This document shows, one piece after another, positions 19,988-32,200 of a stretch of 64,000 nt of DNA. The stretch spans positions 7,289,412-7,353,411 of the forward strand of contig NC_051102.1 in the NCBI RefSeq assembly GCF_901709675.1, written 5' to 3'. Both the position numbers and the translations under genes were made by a program. The DNA is from Syngnathus acus. Taxonomy: Eukaryota > Chordata > Actinopteri > Syngnathiformes > Syngnathidae. Each line of letters begins with the position of its first letter. The stretch's first letter is position 1. The notes beneath the pieces were generated by a model, which worked only from the letters and a program-made list of their open reading frames with translations, was not told the DNA's origin and made no database searches.

Positions 19988-22900
19988 TCAGGAGTGGTCC
20001 ATGGGTTCGGCCCGCTCGCTGTCGTGGCTCTCCATCTGGTCCTCGTCCTGCGTCGGCCCGCCACCGGCCGGGGGCCGCGGACAGCGCGCCACCGAGGCCT
20101 GGATAGAGGAGACCATTTCCTGAAGTTTGCGGCGCTGCTGCTCCATGAGGACGGGGTCTGGACCATGGCCGTCCTTCACCGTCACGAAGCCTGGCGCCAC
20201 GCGCACTGGCTCGCGGCCGAGGTCAGTGCCATCGCTGTGCTGGCGCGTGATGGGCAGGTGCTCTGGCTGCGGCGGGGAGGCGCTGCGGCTGCCCAGCGAG
20301 TGGCCCTTTCCTTGGAAGGCCTGGACGGCATGTAGCCGCTCCTTCTTGCGAACAGCGCCGCCACCGGGCCGCAGGGCGCCGCGCGACGGGCTGGCCTCTC
20401 CGCCGGCGGCGTCCGAGCGCAGCCGGGCCTGCGCCTCCTTAACGCGCTCCTCCACGTCGCCGCACACCTCAAAGTGGCCGGCGGGGTCAGCGCACAGCTC
20501 CACGCGGGCCTCTGCCGCGTTGTACACAAAGGTGCGCCCCGTCAGGTGGGGCAGCGTGCAGTGCTTCCCGTTCATCAGTCCTAAAAACACCCACGCACGG
20601 GTCACGCTGGAGCCAAACCAAGGCTTTGACTCTGGCTAGTCCACGTGACGGCCTTATCTGATATCAACAAATAAGTGGATGTGATAGAGAACTAAATGCC
20701 AAAGCAGCAGGAAAGGTCACAGCAACGGTGGAGAGTGAGCCGGCAAAAGCAATCTGAGAAGAGGAGCATTGTGCGACGTTGTCGTTCACGAGCGGGCCCC
20801 GAGGCGCTTTTACGTACCCGTGTCCTTCTTGACGATGTTGTAGAAGACGCCGCCCCGCCGGAACAAATGCGGCAGCTTCTTAGCGTACGACCACACATCC
20901 TCCTCGCCTGCAGCGACATCACACACGCTTAGCTTAGCACACGCTAACAGGAAGCGCAAGCGGCGGGCCGTCCATCGACAGCGGCCATTCGTTCCGGTCG
21001 CTCGGGAACCAACATTTGCTCCCAAAGCTCGTTTGAGGTTTGACGTTTGTTACCGTCACACGCCGCTGAATGAGTCTTACTTTGAAATGCGGGCGGCATG
21101 CTTACCCATCAAGGTGGCCAGCAGACACAGTGAGGACATCTCGAGGTCGATGGCTTCCTGGAGGTCACGCTCGCTCGACCTGGCCAAAGCCACGGCGTCC
21201 CGGCTTTCAGCTGGGGCCTCCTCCTCCTCATCGGCGCCCTTCAGGATCTCCAGGGTGACCCGGTCGCCATGCCGCAGCGCCACCGGCTCCTGCTCGTGGC
21301 CGGTAGCCGGCGGCGGGAGCTCCCGTGGGGGGAAGCCGTGGCGGATGCAGAGGCGGGTGGGCGCCACCCCGAAGTGCTGGCCGATGCTATTGCAGAGATC
21401 AGAGTAGGAAGCGCGGGGTCCCAGGGTCAGGGTGGCGGTCCGGCCATCGCTAGCGCTCACGCGTATCTTCTTCTCCCCACCGGGTGGCGCCGCCGGGGAT
21501 TTGGTGGGGGTGGCCGGCGCCGAGGAGAGCGCGGGGGTCCCCGGGGAGCGCTCCTTGGGCTCTCCCGGCTTGTCGCGCTGGCTACGCCGCTGCGAGAGGG
21601 GGGCCCGCTTGCCGATGCTCTGTTGAAGGTCACGCTCGGCCCGGCTCATGATCAGCTCCTCCTTGTGGAGCGTCTTGGCCTTGGGCCCCGTCAGGATGAT
21701 CTTGCTGGGCGGGTCCTGCGGAGGCAGCGTGGCCTCCTCTGAGTCAGCCAGGCGGCGGGCATGGGCGCCGTCCACTGCCACTGGGTTGTACTCCTCTGGG
21801 TTCCTCTTGGCGGTGTGGCGCAGGATAGTATCCACCACCTTCTGCACCAGGACCTCGCTGCCGAACTCGCCCGGGAAGTGCTTGGTGACCAGCTTGATGG
21901 CCACGTCGTACACATTGCTGTTGAGCGCCGGGTCGCCCTCGTACTGGAACCAGTGCACCGTCTCCCGGAATGCCCGGCCGGCCCATTCCAGCGTGATGAG
22001 GAAGGCCTCCGGGAGGTTGTCGTACTCCTTGCCCTCCCAGAAGTGCTTGAAGCCACAACCGCACTTGCCGCCCTGCGAGGGCGTGTCGGTCCGGTCGCCG
22101 TCGGCGTAGACCACGAGGCCGTCGGCCCGCACAGGACGCACCGAGGCGCCGCGGCACCAGTTACAGGTGTCCAGCGAGCTGAGCTTGTAGTCGGGCAGCA
22201 GGACGTCACTCTGCGGGTCGTAGGAGCACACCAGGCTGTTGAGGGGGAAACTGTAGTTCTTGTCGGGGCGCAGCTGGCCGTGCGTGGACTTGGCTAGGTT
22301 GTGAAGCTTTCCGCCCGGCAACAGCCAGTCGGGCGGCACGCGGAGCTCCGAGAGGGCGCCGCAGAGCAGGCAGCGGTGCAGGCGGTTCTCGGCCACTGAC
22401 TTTTTGGCCGCCTCGGTCACCTCCTCGGGCTGGACGCCCACCACGCCCGTGCGGCGGTACACCCACTGGTGCATGTCGGCCACCAGCACTGGGTGGACGC
22501 CGTGCTTCTCCATGAAGACTTCCTCCATGGCACCCACCAGCCGCATGACGTACTTGTCCTGCAGGCTGCGGTCACCGCCGACCACGCAGCCGCCGTCCGC
22601 CTCCGGCTTGATGTACTTCCAGATGAGCTGCTGCGGGACCCCCCAGGCCTTGGGCAGCAGGTGGGCGGGCAGCCGGGGCAGCGCCTCATTCTTGACGCCC
22701 ACCAGCGGGATGTAGTGGTTGCGCCCGGAGCTGCTCCAGGCGATGCAGATGGGCTTGTTGAGCTCGCCGTCTTTGGCGCGGCAGAGCTCCTCGGCTACCA
22801 GGCCCGGCAGGAAGGTGGCCGAGTAGTCACCGGAGCTCCTCATGCCGCTCAGCGAGTCCAGCAGGACGATGGGCCGGTGCAGGACGTTGGCCAGGCCAAA

Positions 22901-23686
22901 GATATGGATGTTGCGCAGGCCCAGCGGTACGCCTTCAGGCGGGACGAAGAGCGGGTCGCACTCGTTGATGATGTCCTCCCACTCGGCGGCGTCAATAAAG
23001 TCCTGGAAGAGGGCCTTGTAGCGGTCCAGATTCTGCTCAAAGTTCTGCTTCAGGTTCTCCCGCAGGGCGTGCCAGAAGAGTTCGCGGCCCACCAGCGCCC
23101 GCGACACGGCATGGACCAGGCAGTGGCCGTCCCCGTCCACGTGGACAGGGATGAGACACTCGCGGTTGCCGTTGGCCTGCTTGATCTCCTCCAGCGTGTC
23201 GTGGAGGTAGAGCAGGCTTCCCGAGCGGTCCTTGCCATAGCCCGCCGTGGACACGTGCTCCGGCTCGATGAGGAAGGCCCGGTTGCCCAGCAGTGAGCAA
23301 TCAAAGCTCTCGCCCTGGTTCATGTCCCTCAGCGGCTTGGCTTTGCCGCTCTGTTTGTCCATGCCGTAGCGAGTCAGCAGCGGCGAGAGCAGCTTGCAGT
23401 GGTAGTTGGACAGCCCCATCACCTTGACCAGCTCGCTGCCTTTCTTGGGGGGGCCCGCCACGCCCAGAAGGGCGTTCCTGAGCAGGTTGTGGAGCACTGC
23501 ATCTGGATCGCTCACCTCCTGAACGTTAAGCAGGTTCTTCTGCTCGTGCCGTTGGCCGCACTCGGTGCACTCGATGCTAGCGGAGCCCTGAACGGGGAAG
23601 AACAGGCTCGCCTGGCACTTAGGGTCCGGGCAGGTGGCCGACAGGATACGCTTGTCCTTCTTCTTGGAGCCGCGCGGCAGAGACAT
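19988..23686 (-). CDS. vcpip1: valosin-containing protein p97/p47 complex-interacting protein 1 (OTU deubiquitinase)
   Basis: Deubiquitinase that works with VCP/p97 and p47 in Golgi and ER reassembly after mitosis. Exons 23686-21106, 20907-20818 and 20580-19988 (3264 nt, 1087 aa; human 1222). A Cys-rich N-terminal zinc-finger-like segment (CPDPKCQ, then CTECGQRHE) is followed by the OTU core: HVDGDGHCLVHAVSRAL holds the catalytic Asp and Cys, and AWSSSGRNHYIPLVG the catalytic His. Middle Cys pairs (CLLCGAL, CNWCRG, CGCGFKHFW) are conserved, and a ubiquitin-like fold follows (KKIRVSASDGRTATL). The C-terminus keeps KLQEMVSSIQAS and ends EPMDHS as in human. The first in-frame ATG is 23686; the codon 18 nt upstream is TTG. 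It lacks the Pro-rich N-terminus of the human protein and has a shorter tail. The first exon is 2.6 kb, as usual for this gene. Confidence 0.97.
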
Positions 23687-23825
23687 GTCGTTGGGACGAG
23701 TCAAGTCCGAGCTTCACAAAAACTCGCTCATGGCGGCGCGGAGCCGTCCAAAGTGCTGCTGGCCGAGAAGAACAACACGGAAGCGGGCGGGTCTCTCTAG
23801 CCAGCCGCTCGCCTTGCGAAATTAG

Positions 23826-23833
23826 TGACGTCA
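23826..23833. promoter_or_regulatory. CRE palindrome in vcpip1 promoter
   Basis: TGACGTCA, 140 nt upstream of the vcpip1 ATG, is followed by GGCATGGTGGGAGTTG, which resembles a ZNF143-type site. A second TGACGTCA lies at 24399-24406. The region is rich in CpG. Confidence 0.5.
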
Positions 23834-24430
23834 CGCTGGGGCATGGTGGGAGTTGGAGTTGTACTCCAAGACGACGTCGTCAACATGCGGACGAGCCGTC
23901 GCGGCGTACTCGTGTTGTGCACGCTCAGAAAAAGAGAGGAAAGCTAAGAGGGGTGCCGCCCACAAACGAGCAGACAAACAAAAACGAGTAGCCGAGGTTG
24001 ACTTCTTTGACACGAACGACGTGATCGCGAGTCCGCCTACAGTGACCACAATGCAACGCGGCGTGACGGCGTTGTGTTCAATCAGGAAGTGAAATTTGTT
24101 GGCACACAATCCATCAATGTTCGGCTGTAATGTCCTTGGCGGTCCAATGTCGCCGTCATTTATCCGTCGTGGCCCACAAAAGTGCGCATTCAGCACATTT
24201 AGTCGTCCAACGCTGCTCCTGGCAGCTTTGCCTAGCGCGAGCTAAGAAGCTAACACTGCTAGCTCGAGGAGCCTAACCTAGCTCGAGCGAGACGTTTCGG
24301 TTTTGTTCTATATTGGTGCTCGCGGGACACGAAGTGGCCGTCAACCGTCTTTCTCGTTTTAGGGAACCGCAACGAGCGCGCACACGCAGCCACTGCCGTG
24401 ACGTCATATTACGTCGTCACGCGTCTTTGT

Positions 24431-26283
24431 TGTTACGTGTCAAAATAAAAAAAAACATTTTGTTTTAATTATCCATGAAAATTCCTCTGTGTGTATTTAT
24501 GTAGCGAATATTAGTAGTATTTTAATGAAAGCTATTTGACCGGAATACAGTCGCGTGAACATGCGTAACGTTTTGGTCCACAAGATGTCGCTGTGTTGGC
24601 AACGTCAGGACCTTATTTCCATGGCAACCGTATCACGTACATGAGCCTCTTGCAAAAGTCAATGCTCCTAACTTTGACTTCAATTAACCTTCCGTGGAAT
24701 ACGTCATGGGGTCAAGGAAAAATCAGTTTGGCAATTTTGGGAGCTCCTCTGTGATGGATGACTTGTACAAAGCACAAGCTGTTGAAAGTTGTTGGCTTTT
24801 GTTTTTGCACATTTTGTTTCTTTTAAATTATTATCGACACGTTGCAGACAAGGAAAGACCAGAAAGGGAGCAGAAGAGCGACACGGACGTTAGCGGAAAC
24901 CTGATAATTTAACAATACTGTTTATTATTACACACGCGTGCTTACATGTCTATATGTGGATGGATGGATGGAGGTCAAAGGTCATAGTGTTCTTGTTTGG
25001 ATTACACACACAAAGTTCATAATAAGGCACAAAGTCGTTACAAATCACAGGTTAACTACGTCTTCACTTCAGTCGCGTGACGAGATAAAGAACATTAAGG
25101 AAAAAAATGGCGACGTTGACAAGCACGCGTGCCGCTATTAAACAAAAATGTGAACATCGGAAAAAAAACATTCACGCATACGCACGACGTATTTTTAGCA
25201 CCAGTGTATCAGAGCGAATGTACAAAAGTTGCATAGAGTCCGGGCAACGTCACCACGTGAACAGGATGAGCGGTGGCGGGACCGACGAGGCTGCACCCGT
25301 CGGTCGCCGGAGTGCCAGGCGCAACTGACCGGAAAAGCGTTTAGCTTGCCGCGTAGCGCCAGCTCAGTTGCTAGTGATGGAGGCCAGCAGGGAGGGACGT
25401 CACGCGCCAGTAGAACAAATGTTACACAGTCAGCCACAAAGGTAACGGAGGCTTGCGCACGGAAAACTACTAGTAGGAGGGACTTCCTGCGTTTCGTCGC
25501 ATTAATATTTCGGCACTGGAGTCACTTTGAAATCGTGTCCTGTTTTTCAAACAAGAGATGGACATCAGTGGTTTTTGCCCAGTTAATCTTATAAAAAAAA
25601 TAAAAATTAAAAACGATCGACAGACTTATAGATAACGATTACTGTAGTCCTATTTCTTCCATATCCAGCTTGAGGCTCTGGTATGCGAGAGAGCAAGAGT
25701 GAGAGAGAGAAGGCGAGAGACACACACAAAGTATTGGAAGAGTCAAATGTTGTGACTGCAATTAATTGCATTGATGGACCAAAAAAGAAGTGATTTCATT
25801 GAGTATTTCTTTTTTTAAAACGAATCGTCGTAAATCCGGCCAAGCAGAGGAACGGGCCTCGACAAATCTGAAAAAGTCTGGCACGGAGCTCGAGCTGGAT
25901 ATGGAGGACATGCAATAAACGCTCAAACGGCAAGTGGTTGGAAAATGTATTTGCCGCAGTGTCTTGAGACAGACCTCTGCGGGATCCCTCAGGATGTGGT
26001 GTGATAACCATTTTGGCGGCGATGATGATGTCACATCAGAGAATCAAACGTCGGGAGGTGGAGCATCAATGCCGATGAGCCCTTCCCTTGTGTGGTGGGG
26101 CGCGGTGGTGCGCCCGCCCAGGAAACTGGCACTTGGAGGGACTTCCTGTTGCAGCGGCGGCGGGCGTGCAGTCTCGTGGGGTTCGTGCTGATGGTCTCTG
26201 GTGCTTTGCGCTTACGCACAGTTCAAAAAAAGACAAAAACAATCAAGGTGGAGTTTTGGTAAGGCGTTTGCGGCGTCGGGCCT
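24431..26283 (-). other. lamc1 3' UTR and spacer
   Basis: No gene recognised. A minus-strand poly(A) signal at 24921-24926 would place about 1.36 kb of lamc1 3' UTR here. There are short CACACA and GAGAGA runs near 25010 and 25685-25730. The part from 24431 to about 24920 is AT-rich spacer between lamc1 and vcpip1. Confidence 0.45.
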
Positions 26284-29200
26284 TTAGGCCTTCTCCAGGG
26301 ACGGCGTGTTGAAGCAGCCGTCGGGCAGCGTGTTCTTGATGTCGTTGAGGTTGGCTATATCGGCGCGGATCTCTCTGATCTGCTGGTCGTAGTCGCCGAT
26401 CATGGCCTCCTGTGTGCGTGCCACGTCGCTGAGCTTCCTCAACTTGCTGTCCAGCTCGCTAGCGGCCATCTTGTCCTTGGCGCGCCGCAGCGACTCGTCG
26501 ATTTGCGTCAGTTTGCTCAGGTCCACTTTGTCTATGTTGCCTGAGGGGAATGAACCAAAGTTGAAGATGAACTTGTCCAAACACCGGCAGATGCGGCCTC
26601 TCCGCTCTTACCGAGTTGCTCCAGCAGGGCGGCGATGGTGCTGAGGACCGTCTTGACGGCACTTTTGGCTTTGCGGGCGTTGTCTTCGGCTTCCTTGGCG
26701 TCAGCCGAAGCCTGCGGCGAGTCGGGCGGTACGTCAGCCGCGTTCGGTCAACGCGGACGTCATCCCACATCAGGTGACCTCGAGTCCAACACTCGCTGTG
26801 CGTGCGACTCGAGGTCACCTGAGGTGGCCATCGCGTGACATCACGTGACACTGTGTGACATCATGGCAAAGGGCGGGCAGCTCGGTACCGTGGCAGCCAC
26901 AGCGGCATCCCGGTCGGCCTCGGCCTTCTTTTTGCTCAGCTGCTCCTCGGCGGCGCTCAGCTCATCCATCAGGGCGTCCGTGTCGCCTTCCAGCTTGTCG
27001 GCGTCCTGCAAGGCCTTCTCGGCGTCCTCCTTGGTCTTGGCTGAGCCCTGCGAGGAGGCAGGACGGGAACACGGGTCAGGTCGAAGTCAGGCACTCCCAC
27101 TTAACTTTTTGGTTAAGGACGGCAAATTTGCAGCAGCAGGCGAGGGCCCCACCTTCTGCACGTTGGCGACGATGCGCTCGGCCTCCTCGGCCTTACTCTT
27201 GGCCTCCCTGGCATTAGCATCAGCGTTTCCTAGTGCCGCCTCGGCCTGCCGGGTTTTGGCATTGGCGGCCACCACAGTGGCGTTGATGGACGGGATCCTC
27301 TTCAGCGCTTCCTCCGCCGCCGTCTTGTTGTCGTTGACGCGCCGGTCGAAGTCTGCAGAGAATAAGCCGATGCTGCCGTTTGGACAAAAGGCCAGATGAT
27401 GAACGGGCTCGAGCGGGGCTGGCACCTCGCAGGTCGTCCAGGATGTTCTCAGCCTCGCGGAAGGTTGACTGGGCCTTCTTCGCCGCCTCCACGGCTGTCG
27501 CCTTGGCGGCGTCGGCGCGGGCCAGGAGCTGGTCGGCCGTCTGCGAGACGACGAGAGAGGAGAAAGGAGACCGGCGGAGAAAACGTGTTTTTAATTTCAA
27601 AAACAGTTCCAAAGCTTGCTTGGCAAATCCGTTGATAAGTTACCTGCTGCTCGCTGCGACCTTTCTCCAGCAGTTTCTGAACTTCAAACTCTTTGGGCGC
27701 CAGGTCGTCCCTCAGCTCATTGTACTCCTTCTCTGCCTTGTCGATCAGGGCGTCCAAGTCGGAAGCCTCCTTCTTGATCTTGTTGGCCTCCTCCTGCAAA
27801 GGGCAAGCCGGCAGGTTTGCGATTGCCATGTGGCAGCGGCGGCAGCGACAGGGCGGCGGCGCCACCTCCAGGGCATGCGTATGCAACGGCGGCAGGCTGG
27901 TGAGGTTGGCGAAGATCTCGACGGCGTGGTTTCCGGCCTCCTCCGCCTCCGCTTGGACTTTGTTGGCCTGCTTCTCCAAACTCTTGGCCAGCTCCAGCGC
28001 CTCTTTGTATCTGAGGAAGGCGGCCCGGGTTAGACGTTGGCGAGGCCACGCCTTCAAGTACACACGTGAGTCTCGGCTCTTTGGCCACCTACTTCCTGTT
28101 GAGCTCATCTATCTGTTGCGCCGTCTTTCCTTCTCCGTCCAGTGTCTTGAGGAGTAGGTTGTAGGCTTTGGTGGACGTGTCGTTGGCGTCATTGGCGATC
28201 TTCTGGATCTGGTCGGCGTCCATCTTGTGCCTGCGCCAACAAGACCAGTCACACCGCGTGTCTCCCAACCTAGCTCCCCCCCTCCCAGCTCTCACTTGTC
28301 GGCCAGTTTGCGAGCTTCCTCGGCTAGCAGCGTCATGTTGTTGGGATCACCGTCACCGCTTGGAGATTTAATGTCCTGAAAGAGCACGGCGCACCTTCAG
28401 CACGCGCCCCGCAGCAGAGGAGGGGGTCTTCACACGCACCACTTTGCCGATGGCGTCCTTGGCCTTGTCCAGCTCCCGTCGGGCGCGGTCGATGAGGTTC
28501 TCGGTCTGGCGCACTTGGTTGCGGGCGCGGTCGGCCTGCCCGCCCGTCTGCTCCACCGTAACGCGGACGTTCTGCAGACGGTTCCACTGCGTGGTGAGCG
28601 AGCCATTGATGGCGTTCAGACGCTCCAGCAGGCCGCTGTCCACATCTGAAAGGAGTCAACAACGCCGGGCACAGCACACCGTCATTATTTTGACTTGACA
28701 ACACGAGTTGAGGGTCCCTTTAATATTTGCTTCATAGCTATAAAAGTCCATCCTGACAACGGCGCCAAAGCTCCTGTACCCTTGCTGGAGCGCGCCTCGT
28801 CCAGGAGGTTGAGGACGGCGCGCTCTGCCTCCTTGAGGCGGTCTTCGAAGGCTTTGTCGCTGACCGTCTCCTGACCGGACGCTAGGTTGTCGATGAGCGT
28901 CTGGAGCTCGTGGATCTTCTGACGCTGCTGGTTCACCTGCCGGCCGCAAAAGCACGCGTGGCGTCAAGGTCTTCAGCAGAGCCCCGGGCAGGCAGACAGG
29001 GGAAGCTCCTCACCTTGTCCCTGACGAGACTGTAGCAGGAGGGACACTGCTGGCATCCAGGCGCCGAGCGGTTGTAGAAGTAGTTCTCCTCGCACATGTC
29101 GCAGCGGGCGCCTACAAAGCCGGGGCGGCAGAGGCACCGGCCGTCCTCCCGGCACTGGCCTGACTGGGCGCCCTCGGGGTGGCAGTCGCAGGCTGATGTG

Positions 29201-32200
29201 GGAGGGGAAGGCGAGGGTCAGAGTTGAAGTATGGGCGGCGGCGTGAGACGCCCGTCGGGCAGCCACTCCTACGTTTGCATCCGGACGAGCCGAAGCCGAA
29301 AAAGTTGACCTCGCAGCGCTCGCAGCGGGGCCCCGTGACACCGGGCTGGCATTCGCACTGGCCGCTGACGATGTCGCACTGGCCGTTGGCGGAGCCGATG
29401 GCGTCGCAGTTGCACCTGCGAGAGCGAGGAAAGGCCAGACGTCGTCGCTTTCCCCAAAGCATCACGCTCTGTACGCTACGCTCGTTTTATCGGCGAGAGC
29501 GGCACTTACCGCTCGCAGCCGGTTTGGCTGCGCAGGTTGAAGAATCCTGGCCGGCAGGCGCCGCAGTCTCGCCCCGCAACATTGGGCAAGCAGGGGCACT
29601 GGCCCGTCACCGCCGAGCAGCTTGTTTGGCCACCCTCCGTGCCCAACGTGGAACACGCGCACGCTGACAAAGGGGGAGAAGAGTTGAGGCACCGAAAATC
29701 GAAACGAAAATCATTTGACGGACCGACCTTTGCACTTGTCGGCAGGGTCGGTGGCCAGGGGGTTGCCGTAGAAACCGTCCTTGCAGCGGTCACAAAAGAA
29801 GCCGTCCGTGTTGTAGATGCACTTGACGCACTGGCCCGTCTCGCGGTTGCAGTTGCCGACGGCATTGGGGTCGATGTTGTCACTGCACTTGCAGGCGCGG
29901 CAGGCGCGTGTCGGACCGCCCTCACCCAGGGGGTCCCCGAAGAAACCGTCGTCGCACAGCTCGCACCGCTTGCCTTTGAAGACAAGGCGAGGGCGGCTTC
30001 AATCTTCCTTCATTTCGGCGCAAGACGATCGATGGGCCGATCAAAGACTTTTTCAAGCAGTCACTTTGCTAGCCGCTAGTGCCAAAACCCGTTTGAAAAG
30101 TTCCCCCGGGCGGTACCTGTGGTGCCGGCGGGACAGTTGGTGCAGACCACCTGTCCGCTCTTAGGGACCAGGGCACAGGTGGCGCCGACGGGACACGGGC
30201 AAGGCTGGCAGTCCGAGGACGTCCCCCTAGTGGCGTCGCCGTAGAAACCGTCCCGGCAGCGCTCACAGCTCATGCCCCCAGTGTTATGCTGACAGTCACA
30301 TGCGCCTGCACACACGCAGAGAAGGAATTGCACAAAGGGGGGTGAGCGGCATCTCCACTGCACCGACGAACGGGAGAGAATCTAAACGGCCCACCTGTGC
30401 TCGGGTCGCAGGAGTCGCTGTGGCTGTTGCAGTCGCAAGCCTCGCAGGCGCTGAAGGCTCCCAGTTGCGGGCGGGCGCGGCGGTAGCCGGCCGTGCAGTG
30501 CTCGCAGCGCCGGCCATCGTAGCCGCGGGGGCACGTGCATTGCTCCACCCAGCGGGCCGGGATGCCCGGGCCGCGCCGGGCCGTCATCAAGGACACGTCG
30601 TCCAAATAACCGGCACCTGCAATATAGCGGCGCTGAGTGAAGTGAGTGAGTATGACTTCCTTCCCGCACACCCGACTGTGAGAAAACGTCGCAACGGTAG
30701 ATTCGGGATTTGGATTGCAGCCTCGACGTACTCTTCTCGCTGTAGGTGCCGCGAATCTTGATGGCCGTCAGGTTGTGGAGAAGTTTCTGGAAGTCCGAGT
30801 GGCTGATGGCCGGCCTCCAAGGGTAGTCGGCGCTGTTGTGGAGTCTGGAGGACCAGCGGAGAAAGACAACGCAGCAAAATGAAGGAGGAGGAGCAAGCAG
30901 GGGAAGGCAGCAAGTTTAAGTCGAAGAAGGGAAAACATCGGCTCAGCAACAGCACCCTTCCAAATGTGGAGGCATGTCTTCCTTATGAAGTGAGCCACGG
31001 CAAGCTCAGCAAGAAGAAAAGTAGACGAAGGAGACGTGCGAGGAGGAGGAGGTGGTTACTTGTTACCTGAAGACGTAGCGTTGCTTCTCATCGGCGGGAT
31101 AGGCATTGCCCTGGGCGATGAGGGGCACGGCCACCCGAAGGCCAGCACCCTCTAGGACCAGGTCCTCGGCGGACAGCCGGCTGTCGCGACGGTCCACGCG
31201 GAAACTCAGACTCAAGTTCTGACCGAAGCTCAGCAGCTGGTCGCCCAAGAACTTGTCTGGACACGCCACGAGACACAAGGTCAGCTTCACGCGCGCACGT
31301 GAGCGACCAACTCGCGGGTTGGCCCGTACTCGGCCCGGTCCTTTGCTTCGACACGCCAGACTGGAGGTAGGAGTGCCATACAGGCAAGAAACTCAACGCA
31401 AATTTGAAAGAAAACAACCGATGGCTAAAACAGCTGCCGATGAATCTTATTAGCTTTTTGATGAATCGTCACTACTCTTCTGTATGGCGCCCCATTCCCT
31501 CTAGCAAAACGAGCCAGCAAGCGAGCGAGCTGCCGCTTGGCGTACCTGGAGCCACAAAGTACATGGGGAAGTAGTCCTGCGAGAGAAGCGAGATGTCCCG
31601 ACTGTCGGCCGACCATCGCACTGGCACGTCCGACGCATCGTGCCGCCGGCCCGTCCACTCTTCCTCGTCTGCCGAGAGACACGCACAGCACGGTCAGTGC
31701 GAGAGCGGCGCAGGCGTAGGCGCCCGCTTACCTTGTTCAAAGTTGGAGCTGAGCGTGTGGACGCTGAAGCCGGGCGCGCTCTCGCACACGGACGAGTGAA
31801 GGAAGCAGAAACACGGAGTGCAGCCTTCGGCGCTGTTGACGTCCATGTTGAAGAAGCCCGGCTTGCACCTGAAGGGTTCAAAGGTCGCTCAGCGTGCGCG
31901 TGGAGACGCCGCAGCCGGTGCGGCTTACCTGTCGCAAGCGAAGCCCTCCACGTTTTCCTTGCAGCGACATTGGCCCGTGCCGACGTCACATTCCTGAGTG
32001 CTTCCTGAAGGCGAGCACGAACACGGCCTGCGCAAAACGTGTCATCATGGCATCGAAGGAAGAGTCGCCGAGAAGCCCCCGTCGCCCGGTCTCACCTGCA
32101 TCCAGCCTCGGTGAGACTGTGGAAGCCGGGCTGGCAGCGGTCGCACTTTTCCCCCGTCACTCCCGGTTTGCACGCGCACGCGCCCCGCTCATCACACTGG

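Noticed and set aside
22469-23296. 275-codon plus-strand frame opposite vcpip1
   Set aside because: Mirror of the strongly biased vcpip1 codons; composition and lack of homology point to a shadow.
23687-23704. Longer vcpip1 N-terminus beginning six codons upstream
   Set aside because: The upstream codon is TTG; the first ATG is at 23686 and fits the family start.
24694-24912. Small coding exon between vcpip1 and lamc1
   Set aside because: 72 codons without splice context or homology, in AT-rich spacer.
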